From JAPLJU01 sp964547985 (GTDB lineage Bacteria; Desulfobacterota; Syntrophia; Syntrophales; UBA2192), in the NCBI GenBank assembly GCA_964547985.1, contig CAZJPV010000004.1, positions 1 through 64,000 on the forward strand: a stretch of DNA of 64,000 nt, written 5' to 3'. A program made the position numbers and the translations under genes. This document shows, piece by piece, positions 26,488 through 35,652 of the stretch; position 1 is the stretch's first letter; each line of letters begins with the position of its first letter. The notes below the pieces were generated by a model that was given only the letters and a program-made list of their open reading frames with translations, did no database searches and was not told the DNA's origin.

Positions 26488-27438
26488 TTAGGGCTTCTTT
26501 CCTACGATAGGATCGTCCTCCGGCGGCATATCCAGTATATACTGTATTTCCGGAAGCATGCGTTTTACACATTCTCTCCCCTCCCAGATGGCTTCTTTTC
26601 CCCGATAAGCTTCCACAAGGCCGATGTGCGATAATTTTGGCTCGAGATGGATATCCGGGGGATCTCCGGCCATCCTGCTGCGTGTGACCCGGTCCTGCAT
26701 GATGTTGACCGAAAGGGCTATCGCGTCAAACAAGGCGGGTGGGGTATTCTCCGGTCCCGAGCTTGGAAATAGGGTGGTAGAGTAGCTCTTAAAAGTTCTT
26801 GTGAATCTATCCAAGATACTTTCGCTGTCAGTCGTCGTTTCTTTTTGACTTGCACGTTTACTCACAATATCCCCGTTCAAATTCACAGCGATGACGATAT
26901 CCGCTCCCAGGGATCGGCACAGTGATACGGGTACGGGGTTGACAAGTCCACCGTCGACCAGCCATTTCCCTTCATGTTGAACCGGAGGAAAGAGACCGGG
27001 TAACGAAATCGATGCCCGGACGGCTTCCATGACGGGGCCCTGTGTGAACCAGATTTCTCTCCCCGTCTCCAACTCGGTTGAAACAGCCGCGTATGTATTT
27101 GGCAGGTTCTCGATGCGATCATCTTCACCGCAGACATGACTGGCAAGGAATGCGTGGAGTCTTTCAGTGTCAATAAAGCCCTTGAGGGACAGGTTCAACT
27201 CAAAAAATCTCGCGAATTCAAGTTTGGTCAGAGAGCTTACCCACTGCTCTAATTGATCTAGCATCCCCGTCGCGTAGGACGCGCCCACGAGCGCGCCGAC
27301 AGAGCAGCCGCATACGATGTCCGGCTTTATGCCAACCTCCGACAGCGCCCTGATCACGCCGATGTGGGCCCAGCCGCGAGAGGACCCGCTGCCCAGGGCC
27401 AGACCGATCCGATTGATGGCTGCCTTCTCACCGCCCAT
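26488..27438 (-). CDS. Patatin-like phospholipase (RssA/NTE type)
   Basis: A 316-residue serine lipase of the patatin family. The oxyanion region is ALGSGSSRGWAHIGVI, the nucleophile motif GCSVG is near residue 45, and the Asp of the dyad is in DGGLVNPVP near residue 175. It probably cleaves acyl chains from phospholipids at the inner membrane face. The last 100 residues are more divergent. AAAGGTGA sits before the ATG. A short gap separates it from the membrane protein gene upstream. Confidence 0.85.
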   Translation of the reverse strand: MGGEKAAINRIGLALGSGSSRGWAHIGVIRALSEVGIKPDIVCGCSVGALVGASYATGMLDQLEQWVSSLTKLEFARFFELNLSLKGFIDTERLHAFLASHVCGEDDRIENLPNTYAAVSTELETGREIWFTQGPVMEAVRASISLPGLFPPVQHEGKWLVDGGLVNPVPVSLCRSLGADIVIAVNLNGDIVSKRASQKETTTDSESILDRFTRTFKSYSTTLFPSSGPENTPPALFDAIALSVNIMQDRVTRSRMAGDPPDIHLEPKLSHIGLVEAYRGKEAIWEGRECVKRMLPEIQYILDMPPEDDPIVGKKP

Positions 27439-27496
27439 TTTTCACCTTTGCGTCATATCCTGTTCATGGCGAAGAAGATGTGCCACTGATTGTGTT

Positions 27497-27778
27497 TCAA
27501 CTCTTCTTTTTCGACACAAGCTTTATGGCGATGTAAGGAAGAAGAAAGAAGACTATCAGCAGGATCTTGATAAACGCCATGCCGCCATAGTGGATCGCGT
27601 TAAATGTCTGCCGCGGCATCAGAAACCACTTCGAATGGAAACCATAGATCCAGTCACCGCCGAAAGTAAAGCTTATGAACCAGATCAGCATCAGCAGAAC
27701 GCCCCCGATGAAACATCGGATGAGTATACGCGCGAGGGTTTCGAGGTTATCTCCAAAAGTAAATTCTGTATTTCCCAT
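27497..27778 (-). CDS. Small membrane protein (DUF6868-like)
   Basis: A 93-residue membrane protein with two predicted helices (ILIRCFIGGVLLMLIWFISFTF and YGGMAFIKILLIVFFLLPYIAIKLV) and a loop containing WIYGFHSKWFLMPRQTFNAIHY. The pattern resembles the DUF6868 family; I cannot confirm this without a profile search. AGGAGGACG lies 3-4 nt before the ATG. Function unknown. Confidence 0.65.
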   Translation of the reverse strand: MGNTEFTFGDNLETLARILIRCFIGGVLLMLIWFISFTFGGDWIYGFHSKWFLMPRQTFNAIHYGGMAFIKILLIVFFLLPYIAIKLVSKKKS

Positions 27779-27867
27779 GATTGTTCGTCCTCCTGGCGAG
27801 GGTTGGGAATTGCTTCAGAAGTCATCGCGGCAAATCAAATGTCAAGATGTCAGGCCTGACCCTGGAA

Positions 27868-29325
27868 CTATGTTTCTATTCCCGCCATGACCTTCGCATC
27901 CTTTTTAAACCGTTCGATGACGTTCATCAGGGTGTTCTGGATGACGATTCTCTGGGCCTGGGGTGACCCGGCGCCGTGCGTCGATTCGATGGGAACGACA
28001 GATCCCTGGCCGCTCAGGTATTCCGCCAGCCGCATCATCCGTATGCGGTGCTCCGTCGGGACGTCTTTCCTGCCCTTGAAATATTTGATCAGGAGTTTCC
28101 CGATCTTTTCGTTCTTGATGTCGCGCGCGGTGGGCGGCGTGCAGACCAGGCCCCCGGCAATGTCGGCGGTGATGAAATTACCGTCCCAGATGGCGTTTAC
28201 ACCCTGGAGCTTGGCGAGGTTGATGTAGAGCGGATCGGGGAAGAAGACACCCGAGGGGCTCTGTCTTGCGTTGTAGACGGCCGCCAGGGCGCAGCCGGCG
28301 GAAAGCTCGCTCTGGAAGTAGAGATCGGTGAGTTTTTCACGGATGTGCCTTGCGTTTCCGATGCCGTTGTAATCTGCGATGACGGCCGCGGTGCCAATGA
28401 GGAGGTCCCGGTGGCCGGTCTTGCAGCCGGAAGTGGCCAGTCTCTGGAGCAGGGCAAAATAATTGACCGCAGTGCCGGCGAACTTCTGCTCTCCGCACAT
28501 GAAGATCCTGTCCTCGGGCACGAAGACATCTTCGAAGATCACGTGGGTCGAGCCGTGTGTACCGTACCTGGCATTGCCGAAATCCATCTCGTCGCCGGTG
28601 AGCCGCCTCATGTTCGGTGCGGGGGCCTCGGCCACATGGATGATACCCGGCGCGTCGCTCGGGACGGCAAAGCATACGGCGTAGTTCTCCTCACCGGGTT
28701 GAAGGGCTGTGCAGGGGACGACGACGATTTCATTCGCGATGGCAGCCCCGGATATGCTCGCCTTGGCGCCCCGAACGACGATGCCGTTTTTGCGCCTCTC
28801 CACGATGTGGAGGTAAGCGTCCGGGTCAGTCTGCTTTCCGGGGCTCAGACTCCGGTCGCCCTTCACATCCATCATAGCGCCGCAGACCGCGAGGTCGTTC
28901 TTCTGGACGAACTTCAAAAAGTCGAGAAAGCGACTGTGATAGGCCGTCCCCAGCTCACGGTCCATCTCGTACGTCACTGCAAAAACCGCGTTCAGGGAGG
29001 AGGTGCTCACACAGCGGGCGCCGATGCAGGCGCCGTGCTTGTGGACCATGGACCTTGCAATGCGGAACCTCCTTGCCAGGTCATCCTGTTCCTGTAGGAT
29101 GTGAGCGAATCGGTTCACTTTGTCATTGATGAAGGGTGAATGCGCGGTCAGAGCCCCCTCGTACTCCTTTTGTCCGGACAACTCGTAGACGAGCCCGATG
29201 GCCTCCAGGGGGGGCCTGAAGCAGGGATGTGCCGATGGGTCGCTGACCCTTTCGCCCATCGCGTATAATTCTGTCTTGAGCTGCCGGATACTGTCGAAGT
29301 ATTCCTTTTTCGTCCTGAGAGCCAT
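27868..29325 (-). CDS. 4-hydroxyphenylacetate 3-hydroxylase/4-hydroxybutyryl-CoA dehydratase family
   Basis: A 485-residue flavoprotein of the HpaB/AbfD family. Landmarks: FFPDPLYINLAKLQG, DIAGGLVCTPPTARDI and the C-terminal ESTHGAGSPQAQRIVI, which is typical of AbfD-type dehydratases of fermenting bacteria. From my memory of AbfD, two of its four cluster ligands differ here: the first Cys of CxxxC is Ile (although a Cys sits one residue earlier) and the His seven residues before Cys299 is Gln, while Cys103 and Cys299 equivalents are kept. So it may be a relative with a different cofactor. It is followed by a hotdog thioesterase on the same strand upstream. Confidence 0.8.
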   Translation of the reverse strand: MALRTKKEYFDSIRQLKTELYAMGERVSDPSAHPCFRPPLEAIGLVYELSGQKEYEGALTAHSPFINDKVNRFAHILQEQDDLARRFRIARSMVHKHGACIGARCVSTSSLNAVFAVTYEMDRELGTAYHSRFLDFLKFVQKNDLAVCGAMMDVKGDRSLSPGKQTDPDAYLHIVERRKNGIVVRGAKASISGAAIANEIVVVPCTALQPGEENYAVCFAVPSDAPGIIHVAEAPAPNMRRLTGDEMDFGNARYGTHGSTHVIFEDVFVPEDRIFMCGEQKFAGTAVNYFALLQRLATSGCKTGHRDLLIGTAAVIADYNGIGNARHIREKLTDLYFQSELSAGCALAAVYNARQSPSGVFFPDPLYINLAKLQGVNAIWDGNFITADIAGGLVCTPPTARDIKNEKIGKLLIKYFKGRKDVPTEHRIRMMRLAEYLSGQGSVVPIESTHGAGSPQAQRIVIQNTLMNVIERFKKDAKVMAGIET

Positions 29326-29395
29326 TCCCGCACCTCCACTGCGATCTATGTGATGTTTTGTGAAAAAAAGGTTATCCTCATGCTTTCGGACGGGG

Positions 29396-29815
29396 CTACC
29401 TCAGGGCTTTCGCCCTGTTATAGAGCTCAACATCCCCAGGGTCCGTCACCTCGATGGCGATGCCATGGGGGATCACCTTGGCGTTCTTGTCGACGTGGAT
29501 GAAGGTGATGAAACCTTCGACGAATAAATCCTCGGTATTGTTGTCCACGACTTTTACATGGGATATCAGGCGGGTTCTCCCCACAAGGACGACTCTACTT
29601 TCAAAGCGGATAATGGCCCCGTTTTGGATCGGTCTCATGAAGAGCATTCCGTGCACGTTGAGGCAGACAATGTTCTCCGGCTTTGTGAGGCTTGCGGCGG
29701 CAATGAAGCCTGATTCGATAAACCACATAGCCGCCTTCCCTGCAAAGAGAGTCCCATGGTGATTCAGATCTTCACCCTTCACGAGGCGATTGATGATATG
29801 GGTCCGTAGTTTCAT
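29396..29815 (-). CDS. Acyl-CoA thioesterase, hotdog fold (YciA-like)
   Basis: A 139-residue single hotdog-fold thioesterase. The core GEDLNHHGTLFAGKAAMWFIESGF carries the conserved Asn-His-x-Gly stretch seen in acyl-CoA thioesterases of the YciA/BFIT type. It would release free acid from short or medium acyl-CoA. The ATG at 29815 has GGAG seven bases upstream. It is 70 nt upstream of the AbfD-family gene on the same strand, so both likely act on acyl-CoA intermediates. Confidence 0.85.
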   Translation of the reverse strand: MKLRTHIINRLVKGEDLNHHGTLFAGKAAMWFIESGFIAAASLTKPENIVCLNVHGMLFMRPIQNGAIIRFESRVVLVGRTRLISHVKVVDNNTEDLFVEGFITFIHVDKNAKVIPHGIAIEVTDPGDVELYNRAKALR

Positions 29816-29885
29816 TTTTTCACTCCGGGATCGCAAAGGTTCAGGGGATTGTAAAAAAATTAATCAAGCGGTAAGCGGGACGGGG

Positions 29886-30167
29886 TCACTCCCTGATGCG
29901 CCTGAGTTCAATCTTGACCGTATTCACCTTGTCGATGCATTCCATCTCAATGACATCCGGATCGCCCCACTCCGGGGGGAGTCCTCCGCCGAACTGGAGT
30001 AAAATGATATAGGGAAACACCTCATGATAAAAGAAACCGCAAAGTCCACCTGCCTGGTGTCCGCTTAATTCGAGCCGATCGCCCGCCTTGTGATCGGCGT
30101 TGCAGAACCCCTTGACCTCTTTTATCGTACCCATTACACGAAACCCTATTCGTGCGCTTTTTTCCAT
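29886..30167 (-). CDS. TIGR04076-like family protein
   Basis: A 93-residue small protein with the pattern CNADHKAGDRLELSGHQAGGLCGFFYHEVFPYIILLQFGG, which resembles the uncharacterised TIGR04076 family (conserved Cys and Gly-Asp-Arg). Two Cys residues could bind metal. The ATG at 30167 follows GAGGTG; the GTG two codons upstream is less likely. Function unknown. Confidence 0.6.
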   Translation of the reverse strand: MEKSARIGFRVMGTIKEVKGFCNADHKAGDRLELSGHQAGGLCGFFYHEVFPYIILLQFGGGLPPEWGDPDVIEMECIDKVNTVKIELRRIRE

Positions 30168-30317
30168 ATACACCTCACAAAAAACTTCCTATCCTGGTAG
30201 AGATAGCAGTGATGAAGTCGTCACAACGATTTTGGAAATTTGAAAAGTGTTGCTAGTTTATTTTTTCGGTAGAATGATGATCATGAAGCCCGCCCCGAAA
30301 ACGCTTTTATCTTCGAT

Positions 30318-30353
30318 AAAAAGGGGATGAGTCTATCCTCTCATCCCCTTTTT
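30318..30353 (-). terminator. Intrinsic terminator after the acetamidase gene
   Basis: A 14-bp stem including its A/T flanks (core GGGGATGAG/CTCATCCCC) with an 8-nt loop, followed by T-rich sequence on the minus strand, begins 13 nt after the stop at 30366. Confidence 0.85.
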
Positions 30354-30365
30354 ACCTTTTTCCCT

Positions 30366-31664
30366 TTATGCTGTGCCGTACTGCTCCCGGGCAAAGGGGA
30401 GCAGGCCTGCGCTTTTGAGTTTGCTCACGGGGGCCAGGAAGGTGACCTGGACGACGCCGGGCAGGCGCCCGATTTCGATGGCTCCCATGATGGTGGCTCG
30501 GTTTCTGACTTCGGGAACGCTCATCTCAAGAAGCTTTGCCGCGCGCTGCAGTCCGTTTTCCGTGGCTTTGTTCAAATCGGCTCCCGTTCCCACGACGGAG
30601 ATGGGCGCTGCTCTTTCCAGCCGCGTCATCCCCCATTTTTTTGCCAGGGTCTGCGCCCGTTTCTTTTCCACCCCGCTGAAAGGTCGCGCAAGATAGGGAA
30701 GGTCTTCAAGAACCGGGAACAGCACGGGCCCTTCGAGCGAGCGCCCCTTGATGACGTTTACCTGGAGGGTAACGATCCCGGCCACATCCATGGTATGACC
30801 GGCAATTTCCCCGTCTCCCTGAAGCGCGTGCATGTCTCCCATGTATATGCCGGCTCCAGGCACTTTCACCGGAGCAATGACAATGGCCCCCTTTCGGGCG
30901 GCGTCGATATCCATGTGGCCGTCCGTCCGGTGCTCGAGTTGTTCGGCCGTGATCGCATACTCGTGCGGAGCGCCGATAAGAAAAACGCCGAAGTCGCCGG
31001 CATTGTGGGAATCGGGCATAGGGATGGCGGGTGTCGTGCCGAGTTGGCCCATGAAGGGTCTCATGCGGGAGACCGTTCCGGCGATGTCATGGGGCGCGAA
31101 GAGAAGGATGGGGTGCTGCTTGCAACTCTCCGAGAGTTTTGCGTAGCTGCGGGCGTTTTTCGCTATGCGTTCCGCTGCCTTTTTATCAACGGTAATACCG
31201 ATCTTGCCGGCCGTGTTGAATACGGCGGTATAGCCGTGTTCGAACTGGAAAGGCATGAGCTTTGTGCCGCAGTTGGCACACCGTATGGCCTCCTGGCCTA
31301 TGCCCTCAACAGTTGTTTCAGGATGCATCGTTCCACATGTAGGACATTTCTTGGCGACGTAAGGGTCGCCGTTGAAGTATTCACCGACCATGCGGTCCAC
31401 ACCAGACGCGGTCGCGATGGAAGTTACACGGATATCGCGAATCCGGATGGCGACCGCGTCTTCCGGTTCCGCTTTTTCGACATAGACCGGCTGGGTGACT
31501 TCATGCCCGCCCCGCAGATGCGGCGAGATCATGGGACCCCAACAGCCCGGCATGGTGTTCGCTTCGATGATACCGCCGTCTCTGATCGGACCGAGCATAG
31601 GCTCGCCGGGATCCAGGATGCCGTTGGTATACGTAGAAACGACAACTTTTTTCTGAGCCGCCAT
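30366..31664 (-). CDS. Acetamidase/formamidase family protein with zinc ribbon
   Basis: A 432-residue acetamidase/formamidase-family amidase, which hydrolyses short amides to ammonia and acid. The family core is seen in NGILDPGEPMLGPIRDGGIIEANT, MPDSHNAGDFGVFLIG and GAGIYMGDMHALQGDGEIAGHTMDVAG. An inserted zinc ribbon has four Cys in CPTC (107, 110) and CANC (129, 132). AAAGGGGGT precedes the ATG. It is the only gene of its unit, ended by a strong hairpin. Confidence 0.85.
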   Translation of the reverse strand: MAAQKKVVVSTYTNGILDPGEPMLGPIRDGGIIEANTMPGCWGPMISPHLRGGHEVTQPVYVEKAEPEDAVAIRIRDIRVTSIATASGVDRMVGEYFNGDPYVAKKCPTCGTMHPETTVEGIGQEAIRCANCGTKLMPFQFEHGYTAVFNTAGKIGITVDKKAAERIAKNARSYAKLSESCKQHPILLFAPHDIAGTVSRMRPFMGQLGTTPAIPMPDSHNAGDFGVFLIGAPHEYAITAEQLEHRTDGHMDIDAARKGAIVIAPVKVPGAGIYMGDMHALQGDGEIAGHTMDVAGIVTLQVNVIKGRSLEGPVLFPVLEDLPYLARPFSGVEKKRAQTLAKKWGMTRLERAAPISVVGTGADLNKATENGLQRAAKLLEMSVPEVRNRATIMGAIEIGRLPGVVQVTFLAPVSKLKSAGLLPFAREQYGTA

Positions 31665-31757
31665 AATCCTTACCCCCTTTCATTTTTTGACGAGAACCCC
31701 CTTTTTATCTCGGAGAGGGTGAAACATCGGAAGCGAGAGAAATTCAGGGCACAATCT

Positions 31758-32225
31758 TTATTTCACCTGTGTGGAAAGGAAAATCTGCAGTGTCATCTGG
31801 GCGATCTGATCCTGAAGCTCCTCAATTTCATCGATATGCCTGTCCTCGTCTTTCAGGATAGCCTCCAGCATTTCACGAGTAGCATAATCTTTGACTTCTC
31901 CCGCAAGAACAATGGCTTTGTTGTATGCCTTGATGGCCTGCAGTTCCAGTCCGTGGTCACTGGTGAGTTGCTTGGGAACGTCGGCGCCGATGTATATTTT
32001 CTTGAGATCGCTCACGATGGGCGTACCCTCCAGGAATAGGATCCGAGAAATGTGCTTTTCGGCGTGCTTCATCTCTTCGATCGCCCTCTTTTCGAAATGC
32101 TTGTGCAGCTTTTCATACCCCCAGTTATCCGCCATCTCCGAATGAACCATGTACTGGTTGATGGCAGTCAGTTCATCTGCCAGAAGGGAATTCAACGTGT
32201 CGATTAATCTTTTATCTCCTTTCAT
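31758..32225 (-). CDS. bfr: Bacterioferritin
   Basis: A 155-residue bacterioferritin, a 24-subunit iron-storage cage. The ferroxidase residues are in ELTAINQYMVHSEMADNWGYEKLHKHFEKRAIEEMKHAEKH, and the heme-ligating Met is in EEMKHAEKH (Met52 position). The ATG at 32225 has GAGGAGG upstream and gives the normal MKGDKRLIDTLN start; the frame open to 32324 is an overextension. It is monocistronic. Confidence 0.93.
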   Translation of the reverse strand: MKGDKRLIDTLNSLLADELTAINQYMVHSEMADNWGYEKLHKHFEKRAIEEMKHAEKHISRILFLEGTPIVSDLKKIYIGADVPKQLTSDHGLELQAIKAYNKAIVLAGEVKDYATREMLEAILKDEDRHIDEIEELQDQIAQMTLQIFLSTQVK

Positions 32226-32378
32226 TTTAAAAACCTCCTCTGATAATATTGATTCGTTAATATTTTGCCGACAACCCCTGTTCTCACCGGGGCTGACGGT
32301 TTTTTTCATACTTGAGCCCGCCACCGCAAGAAAATGAAAAGGTGTCCTGATGAATTGGAAAAACGGCCTGTCTGCTTT

Positions 32379-34223
32379 TCAGCTGTCCCTGTCCGCAGCC
32401 AGCAGGCCTTCCTTGCGCTTCATCGACAGACGCTTCCCGGCGTCGAGTTCCATTTTCCTGAGGCGGACATTTTCTGGGGTGATCTCCACAAGCTCGTCCT
32501 CAGCGATGAACTCGATAAACTGGTCCAATGACAAGAGCCTGGGTGGCCTGAGGGTGACCGTTGCCTCGGCGGTGGAACTTCGGACGTTAGAGAGCTTCTT
32601 CTCTTTGATGATGTTCACATTGAGGTCGCCTCTGCGGTTACGTTCCCCGATGATCATTCCTCCGTACACTTCCGTTCCTACCTCGATGAAAAGGTCCCCG
32701 CGATCGCCCATGGCGAGGCAGGCGTAGCTGTTTGCCTTCCCGATGCGGTCGGCGACGAGGGCACCGTTTGTCCTCTGGGGGATTGGCCCGGCCCACGGCT
32801 CGTAACCCTCGAAGAGAGTGTTCATGACGCCGGAGCCCTTCGTGTCGGTTAGAAAGTGGCTGCGGAAGCCGATGAGACCGCGGGAGGGGATCACGAATTC
32901 AAGGTAGACGCGGCCTCTCCCTTTATTGTTGAGGTTCATCATGCGCCCCTTTCTGGACGAGACTTTTTCCGTTACAACCCCCGTAAATGCCTCGGGAACA
33001 TCCAGGAAGAGGCGCTCCACCGGCTCGTGAGGCTTTCCGTTTTTCCGCCGAAGAATGACGGTGGGCCGGGAGACCATGAACTCGAAGCCTTCTCTGCGCA
33101 TGGTTTCGATGAGAATGGCCATTTGCAGCTCCCCCCGTCCGCAAACCTCGAAGGCGTCGGCCCGATCCGGAATGGGATTCACCCGCATGGCGATATTGCG
33201 GAGGGCTTCCCTCTCCAGGCGCTCCTTAAGATGGCGTGATGTGAGGTATGTGCCCTCCTGTCCTGCGAGGGGTCCATTATTAACATAGAATATCATGGAG
33301 AGGGTGGGCTCGTCTACGTGGATGCGGGGCAGGGGTTTCGAGTCCTCCAAGGCGGTAATCGTGTCGCCAATACTGATATTTTCCACGCCGGCGACGGCCA
33401 CGATATCCCCCGCCTCAACCTGATCGACCTGTTTCTTTTTGAGTCCGTAGAAGCTGTAGAGGGCCGAGAATCTGATGCCTGAGACGTTTCGTTCCAGCCC
33501 GCAGAGTGTGTAGCCCCGGTTCATTTCCAGGATGCCGTTCATCATGCGGCCAATGCCAATCTGCCCCACGTAGGAGTCGTAATCCAAGTTCGTTACGAGG
33601 AACTGGGGCGTTTCGGCGTCATTCCCCTCCGGACCCGGGATCCGGGAGACGATGGTCTCAAAGAGTGGCCGTAGGTCGATAGAATCGTCCCCCGGCTTCC
33701 GGTGGGCGGCCCCTTTTTTCGCATTGGTGTAAAGAATCGGAAATCCGATTTGTTCTTCGCTAGCGTCGAGATCGATGAAGAGATCGTATACCTCGTTGAC
33801 GACGGCCTCGATTCGCGCATCCCCACGGTCAATCTTGTTGATGACGAGGATCACGGGAAGCGACTTTTCCAGGGTCTTCTTGAGGACAAACCGTGTCTGT
33901 GGCAGGGGCCCCTCACTGGCATCGACGAGGAGAATGGCTCCATCGACGAGGTTCAAACTACGCTCCACCTCGCCTCCGAAATCAGCATGCCCAGGTGTGT
34001 CGACGATGTTGATCTTGATGGAGCCAAACCATACGGCTGTGTTTTTCGCCATGATCGTGATGCCGCGCTCCCGCTCGAGGTCCATGGAGTCCATAACGCG
34101 CTCCATGACTTCTTGGTTCGGGCGGAAGATGCCGCTCTGCTTAAGCATGGCGTCCACCAGGGTGGTCTTGCCATGGTCCACGTGAGCGATGATGGCGATG
34201 TTTCGGATGTTTTCTTTTCGCAT
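32379..34223 (-). CDS. typA: Translational GTPase TypA/BipA
   Basis: A 614-residue ribosome-associated GTPase acting in ribosome assembly and stress. G1 is AHVDHGKTT (residues 12-20), G3 DTPGHADFGGEVERSLNLVDG, G4 NKIDR. The elongation-factor-like domains II and III and the BipA C-terminal domain (RKGRMMNLNNKGRGRVYLEFVIPSRGLIGFRSHFLTDTKGSG) follow at the expected positions. The start at 34223 matches the family N-terminus MRKENIRNIAIIAHVDHGK; the five codons before it (to 34238) are probably not used. Confidence 0.95.
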   Translation of the reverse strand: MRKENIRNIAIIAHVDHGKTTLVDAMLKQSGIFRPNQEVMERVMDSMDLERERGITIMAKNTAVWFGSIKINIVDTPGHADFGGEVERSLNLVDGAILLVDASEGPLPQTRFVLKKTLEKSLPVILVINKIDRGDARIEAVVNEVYDLFIDLDASEEQIGFPILYTNAKKGAAHRKPGDDSIDLRPLFETIVSRIPGPEGNDAETPQFLVTNLDYDSYVGQIGIGRMMNGILEMNRGYTLCGLERNVSGIRFSALYSFYGLKKKQVDQVEAGDIVAVAGVENISIGDTITALEDSKPLPRIHVDEPTLSMIFYVNNGPLAGQEGTYLTSRHLKERLEREALRNIAMRVNPIPDRADAFEVCGRGELQMAILIETMRREGFEFMVSRPTVILRRKNGKPHEPVERLFLDVPEAFTGVVTEKVSSRKGRMMNLNNKGRGRVYLEFVIPSRGLIGFRSHFLTDTKGSGVMNTLFEGYEPWAGPIPQRTNGALVADRIGKANSYACLAMGDRGDLFIEVGTEVYGGMIIGERNRRGDLNVNIIKEKKLSNVRSSTAEATVTLRPPRLLSLDQFIEFIAEDELVEITPENVRLRKMELDAGKRLSMKRKEGLLAADRDS

Positions 34224-34305
34224 ATACAGGGAGCCCATCCACTATTTAACAGACTGTTAAGAATAAAGAAAGAAAGGAAATCTTGGAAGGCTTGATAATT
34301 GAGCT

Positions 34306-34512
34306 TCAAGACCTCGTCAAAGGTGGGGATTCGATCCTTGCCCCCCGGCTAGGATAGTTTTCTTTAAAGATCGGTTCGCCGACGCCAAAACCTGTGTCGG
34401 TGCTTTTAAATTTGACCGGCTCCGCCGCGCTGGCAATGAATGCGATAGCCAGAATCAGAAGGGCTGTCAGTATTTTTGCGAAGGTATTATCTTTCATGGC
34501 TATTTTGCTCAT
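34306..34512 (-). CDS. Small exported protein, hypothetical
   Basis: A 68-residue reading frame with a convincing signal peptide (residues 11-30, FAKILTALLILAIAFIASAAEP) and a mature part of about 38 residues without recognised motif. The ribosome-binding site is weak. It could be a small secreted peptide or an open frame by chance; it lies between the TypA gene and the envelope cluster. Confidence 0.4.
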   Translation of the reverse strand: MSKIAMKDNTFAKILTALLILAIAFIASAAEPVKFKSTDTGFGVGEPIFKENYPSRGARIESPPLTRS

Positions 34513-34606
34513 CCAGGTAAAACTTGCTGGCGGTGGTGCATGGCTTCCCGATCGCTTGCGTGCTATCTATTTCACGGGTGTCACATAAGTTTTCCCCCGA
34601 GGAAAT

Positions 34607-34659
34607 AAAAAAGGAGTCCCTGATAAAAAAGCCGCTAACTGCGCCTAATCAGGGACTCC
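34607..34659 (-). terminator. Intrinsic terminator after the lipoprotein gene
   Basis: GGAGTCCCTGAT at 34613-34624 pairs perfectly with ATCAGGGACTCC at 34648-34659 around a 23-nt loop. On the minus strand a run of six T follows at 34607-34612, 36 nt beyond the stop of the gene ending at 34695. Confidence 0.85.
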
Positions 34660-34694
34660 CTTCTTGTCTCATGGAGAGAAAAAGAGACCTGCCT

Positions 34695-35303
34695 TTAACC
34701 CTTGGTGGCGGTCGCGGCCGCCGGGACCTGCATGCCGAGGGTCTTCATCACTTCAACGGTCTTTTCCTTCACGGTCGTGGCTTTGGCCATGGCATCGGCC
34801 ATGTTGCCCCCCGCAAAGGCGGCCTTGGCATCTTCCCACATCTTGGCGGCTGTTTCGTAACCCGACTTGGCGCCGTCAAGTTTCGCCTTGTCCAGGCCTG
34901 CGGGCAGTTTCTTGCTCTGCGAGAGGATATCCAGTCGGCTCTTTACGGCATCCAGCATCTTGGGCATTCCTCCGCTCATCTCCTCCCAGCCCTTAACCAG
35001 TTCCGCCTTCTTGGCCGCGGCGGCAGCTGACAGCTCTTTCACCTTGTCCGGGATGGCCTTCGCCGCGCTGAGGGCCGCATCGTAGTTCCCCTTGTCGAAC
35101 GTATCTTTCGCGGCCTTGATCGAGTCTTCTATGGCCTTTACCTTGTCAGGAACGTACTTCATGGCCTCGCCCTTGACGGCGTTGAAGGCATCCTCCGCGG
35201 CCTTGATCGCTGTAGAGGCCGCGTTCTTGTTACCTGCGCAGGCCACAAGTGCAAGGCCGACAACCACGCATAGAAGCGTTACCAGAATTCTTTTTGACTT
35301 CAT
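34695..35303 (-). CDS. Alanine-rich lipoprotein
   Basis: A 202-residue lipoprotein. The lipobox LVACAG (Cys near residue 22) marks it for lipidation. The rest is very rich in Ala, Lys and Asp and helical (IKAAEDAFNAVKGEAMKYVPDKVKAIEDSIKAAKDTFDKGNYDAALSAAKAIPDKV), with repeated blocks of about 20 residues, so it should form a long helical rod in the periplasm. The second ATG (35303) has the better spacing to AGGAGG. It is the last of three envelope genes and is ended by a strong terminator. Confidence 0.8.
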   Translation of the reverse strand: MKSKRILVTLLCVVVGLALVACAGNKNAASTAIKAAEDAFNAVKGEAMKYVPDKVKAIEDSIKAAKDTFDKGNYDAALSAAKAIPDKVKELSAAAAAKKAELVKGWEEMSGGMPKMLDAVKSRLDILSQSKKLPAGLDKAKLDGAKSGYETAAKMWEDAKAAFAGGNMADAMAKATTVKEKTVEVMKTLGMQVPAAATATKG

Positions 35304-35321
35304 CATCTTTCCTCCTTCCAG

Positions 35322-35552
35322 TTAAGGGATCCTTAATTTTTGACCGATCTTGATCAAGTCAGGGTTCTTCAAAATGTCCCTGTTCGCCTCGAAGATCTTC
35401 ATATAGAGGTTGGGGTCCCCATAATATTTCTTAGAAATCTTTGACAGGGTATCCCCCTTCACCACCACGTGCCATTGCGTGGCATCCCACGCATCGGCAC
35501 CCGTGCCCTTATCATTGGGCCCCAGACCCTTCAGCTTCTCTTCATCAGCCAT
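35322..35552 (-). CDS. LysM-domain protein without signal peptide
   Basis: A 76-residue protein whose C-terminal 50 residues are a LysM domain (HVVVKGDTLSKISKKYYGDPNLYMKIFEANRDILKNPDLIKIGQKLRIP), which binds N-acetylglucosamine polymers. The first 25 residues are charged and unstructured, with no export signal, as in YgaU/XkdP-like proteins. It lies 18 nt from the lipoprotein gene and 139 nt from the OmpA gene, so the three look like one envelope unit. Confidence 0.8.
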   Translation of the reverse strand: MADEEKLKGLGPNDKGTGADAWDATQWHVVVKGDTLSKISKKYYGDPNLYMKIFEANRDILKNPDLIKIGQKLRIP

Positions 35553-35652
35553 ACAACGGTTCCTCCTTTAAAACTATCATTTCTGGCAAAGCCCGTCAAT
35601 GATCCAGACCTGCCCCTGAAGTCTCTATATAAACCGGATCATCTTGACAGGG

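Noticed and set aside
30327..32039. 570-aa plus-strand frame opposite the acetamidase and bacterioferritin genes
   Set aside because: Antisense to two well-supported genes, no recognisable domain, no ribosome-binding site.
32244..32264. TAATATT repeated with 14-nt period before bacterioferritin
   Set aside because: Suggestive of an iron-regulator site, but it does not match a Fur box and one short AT-rich repeat can arise by chance.
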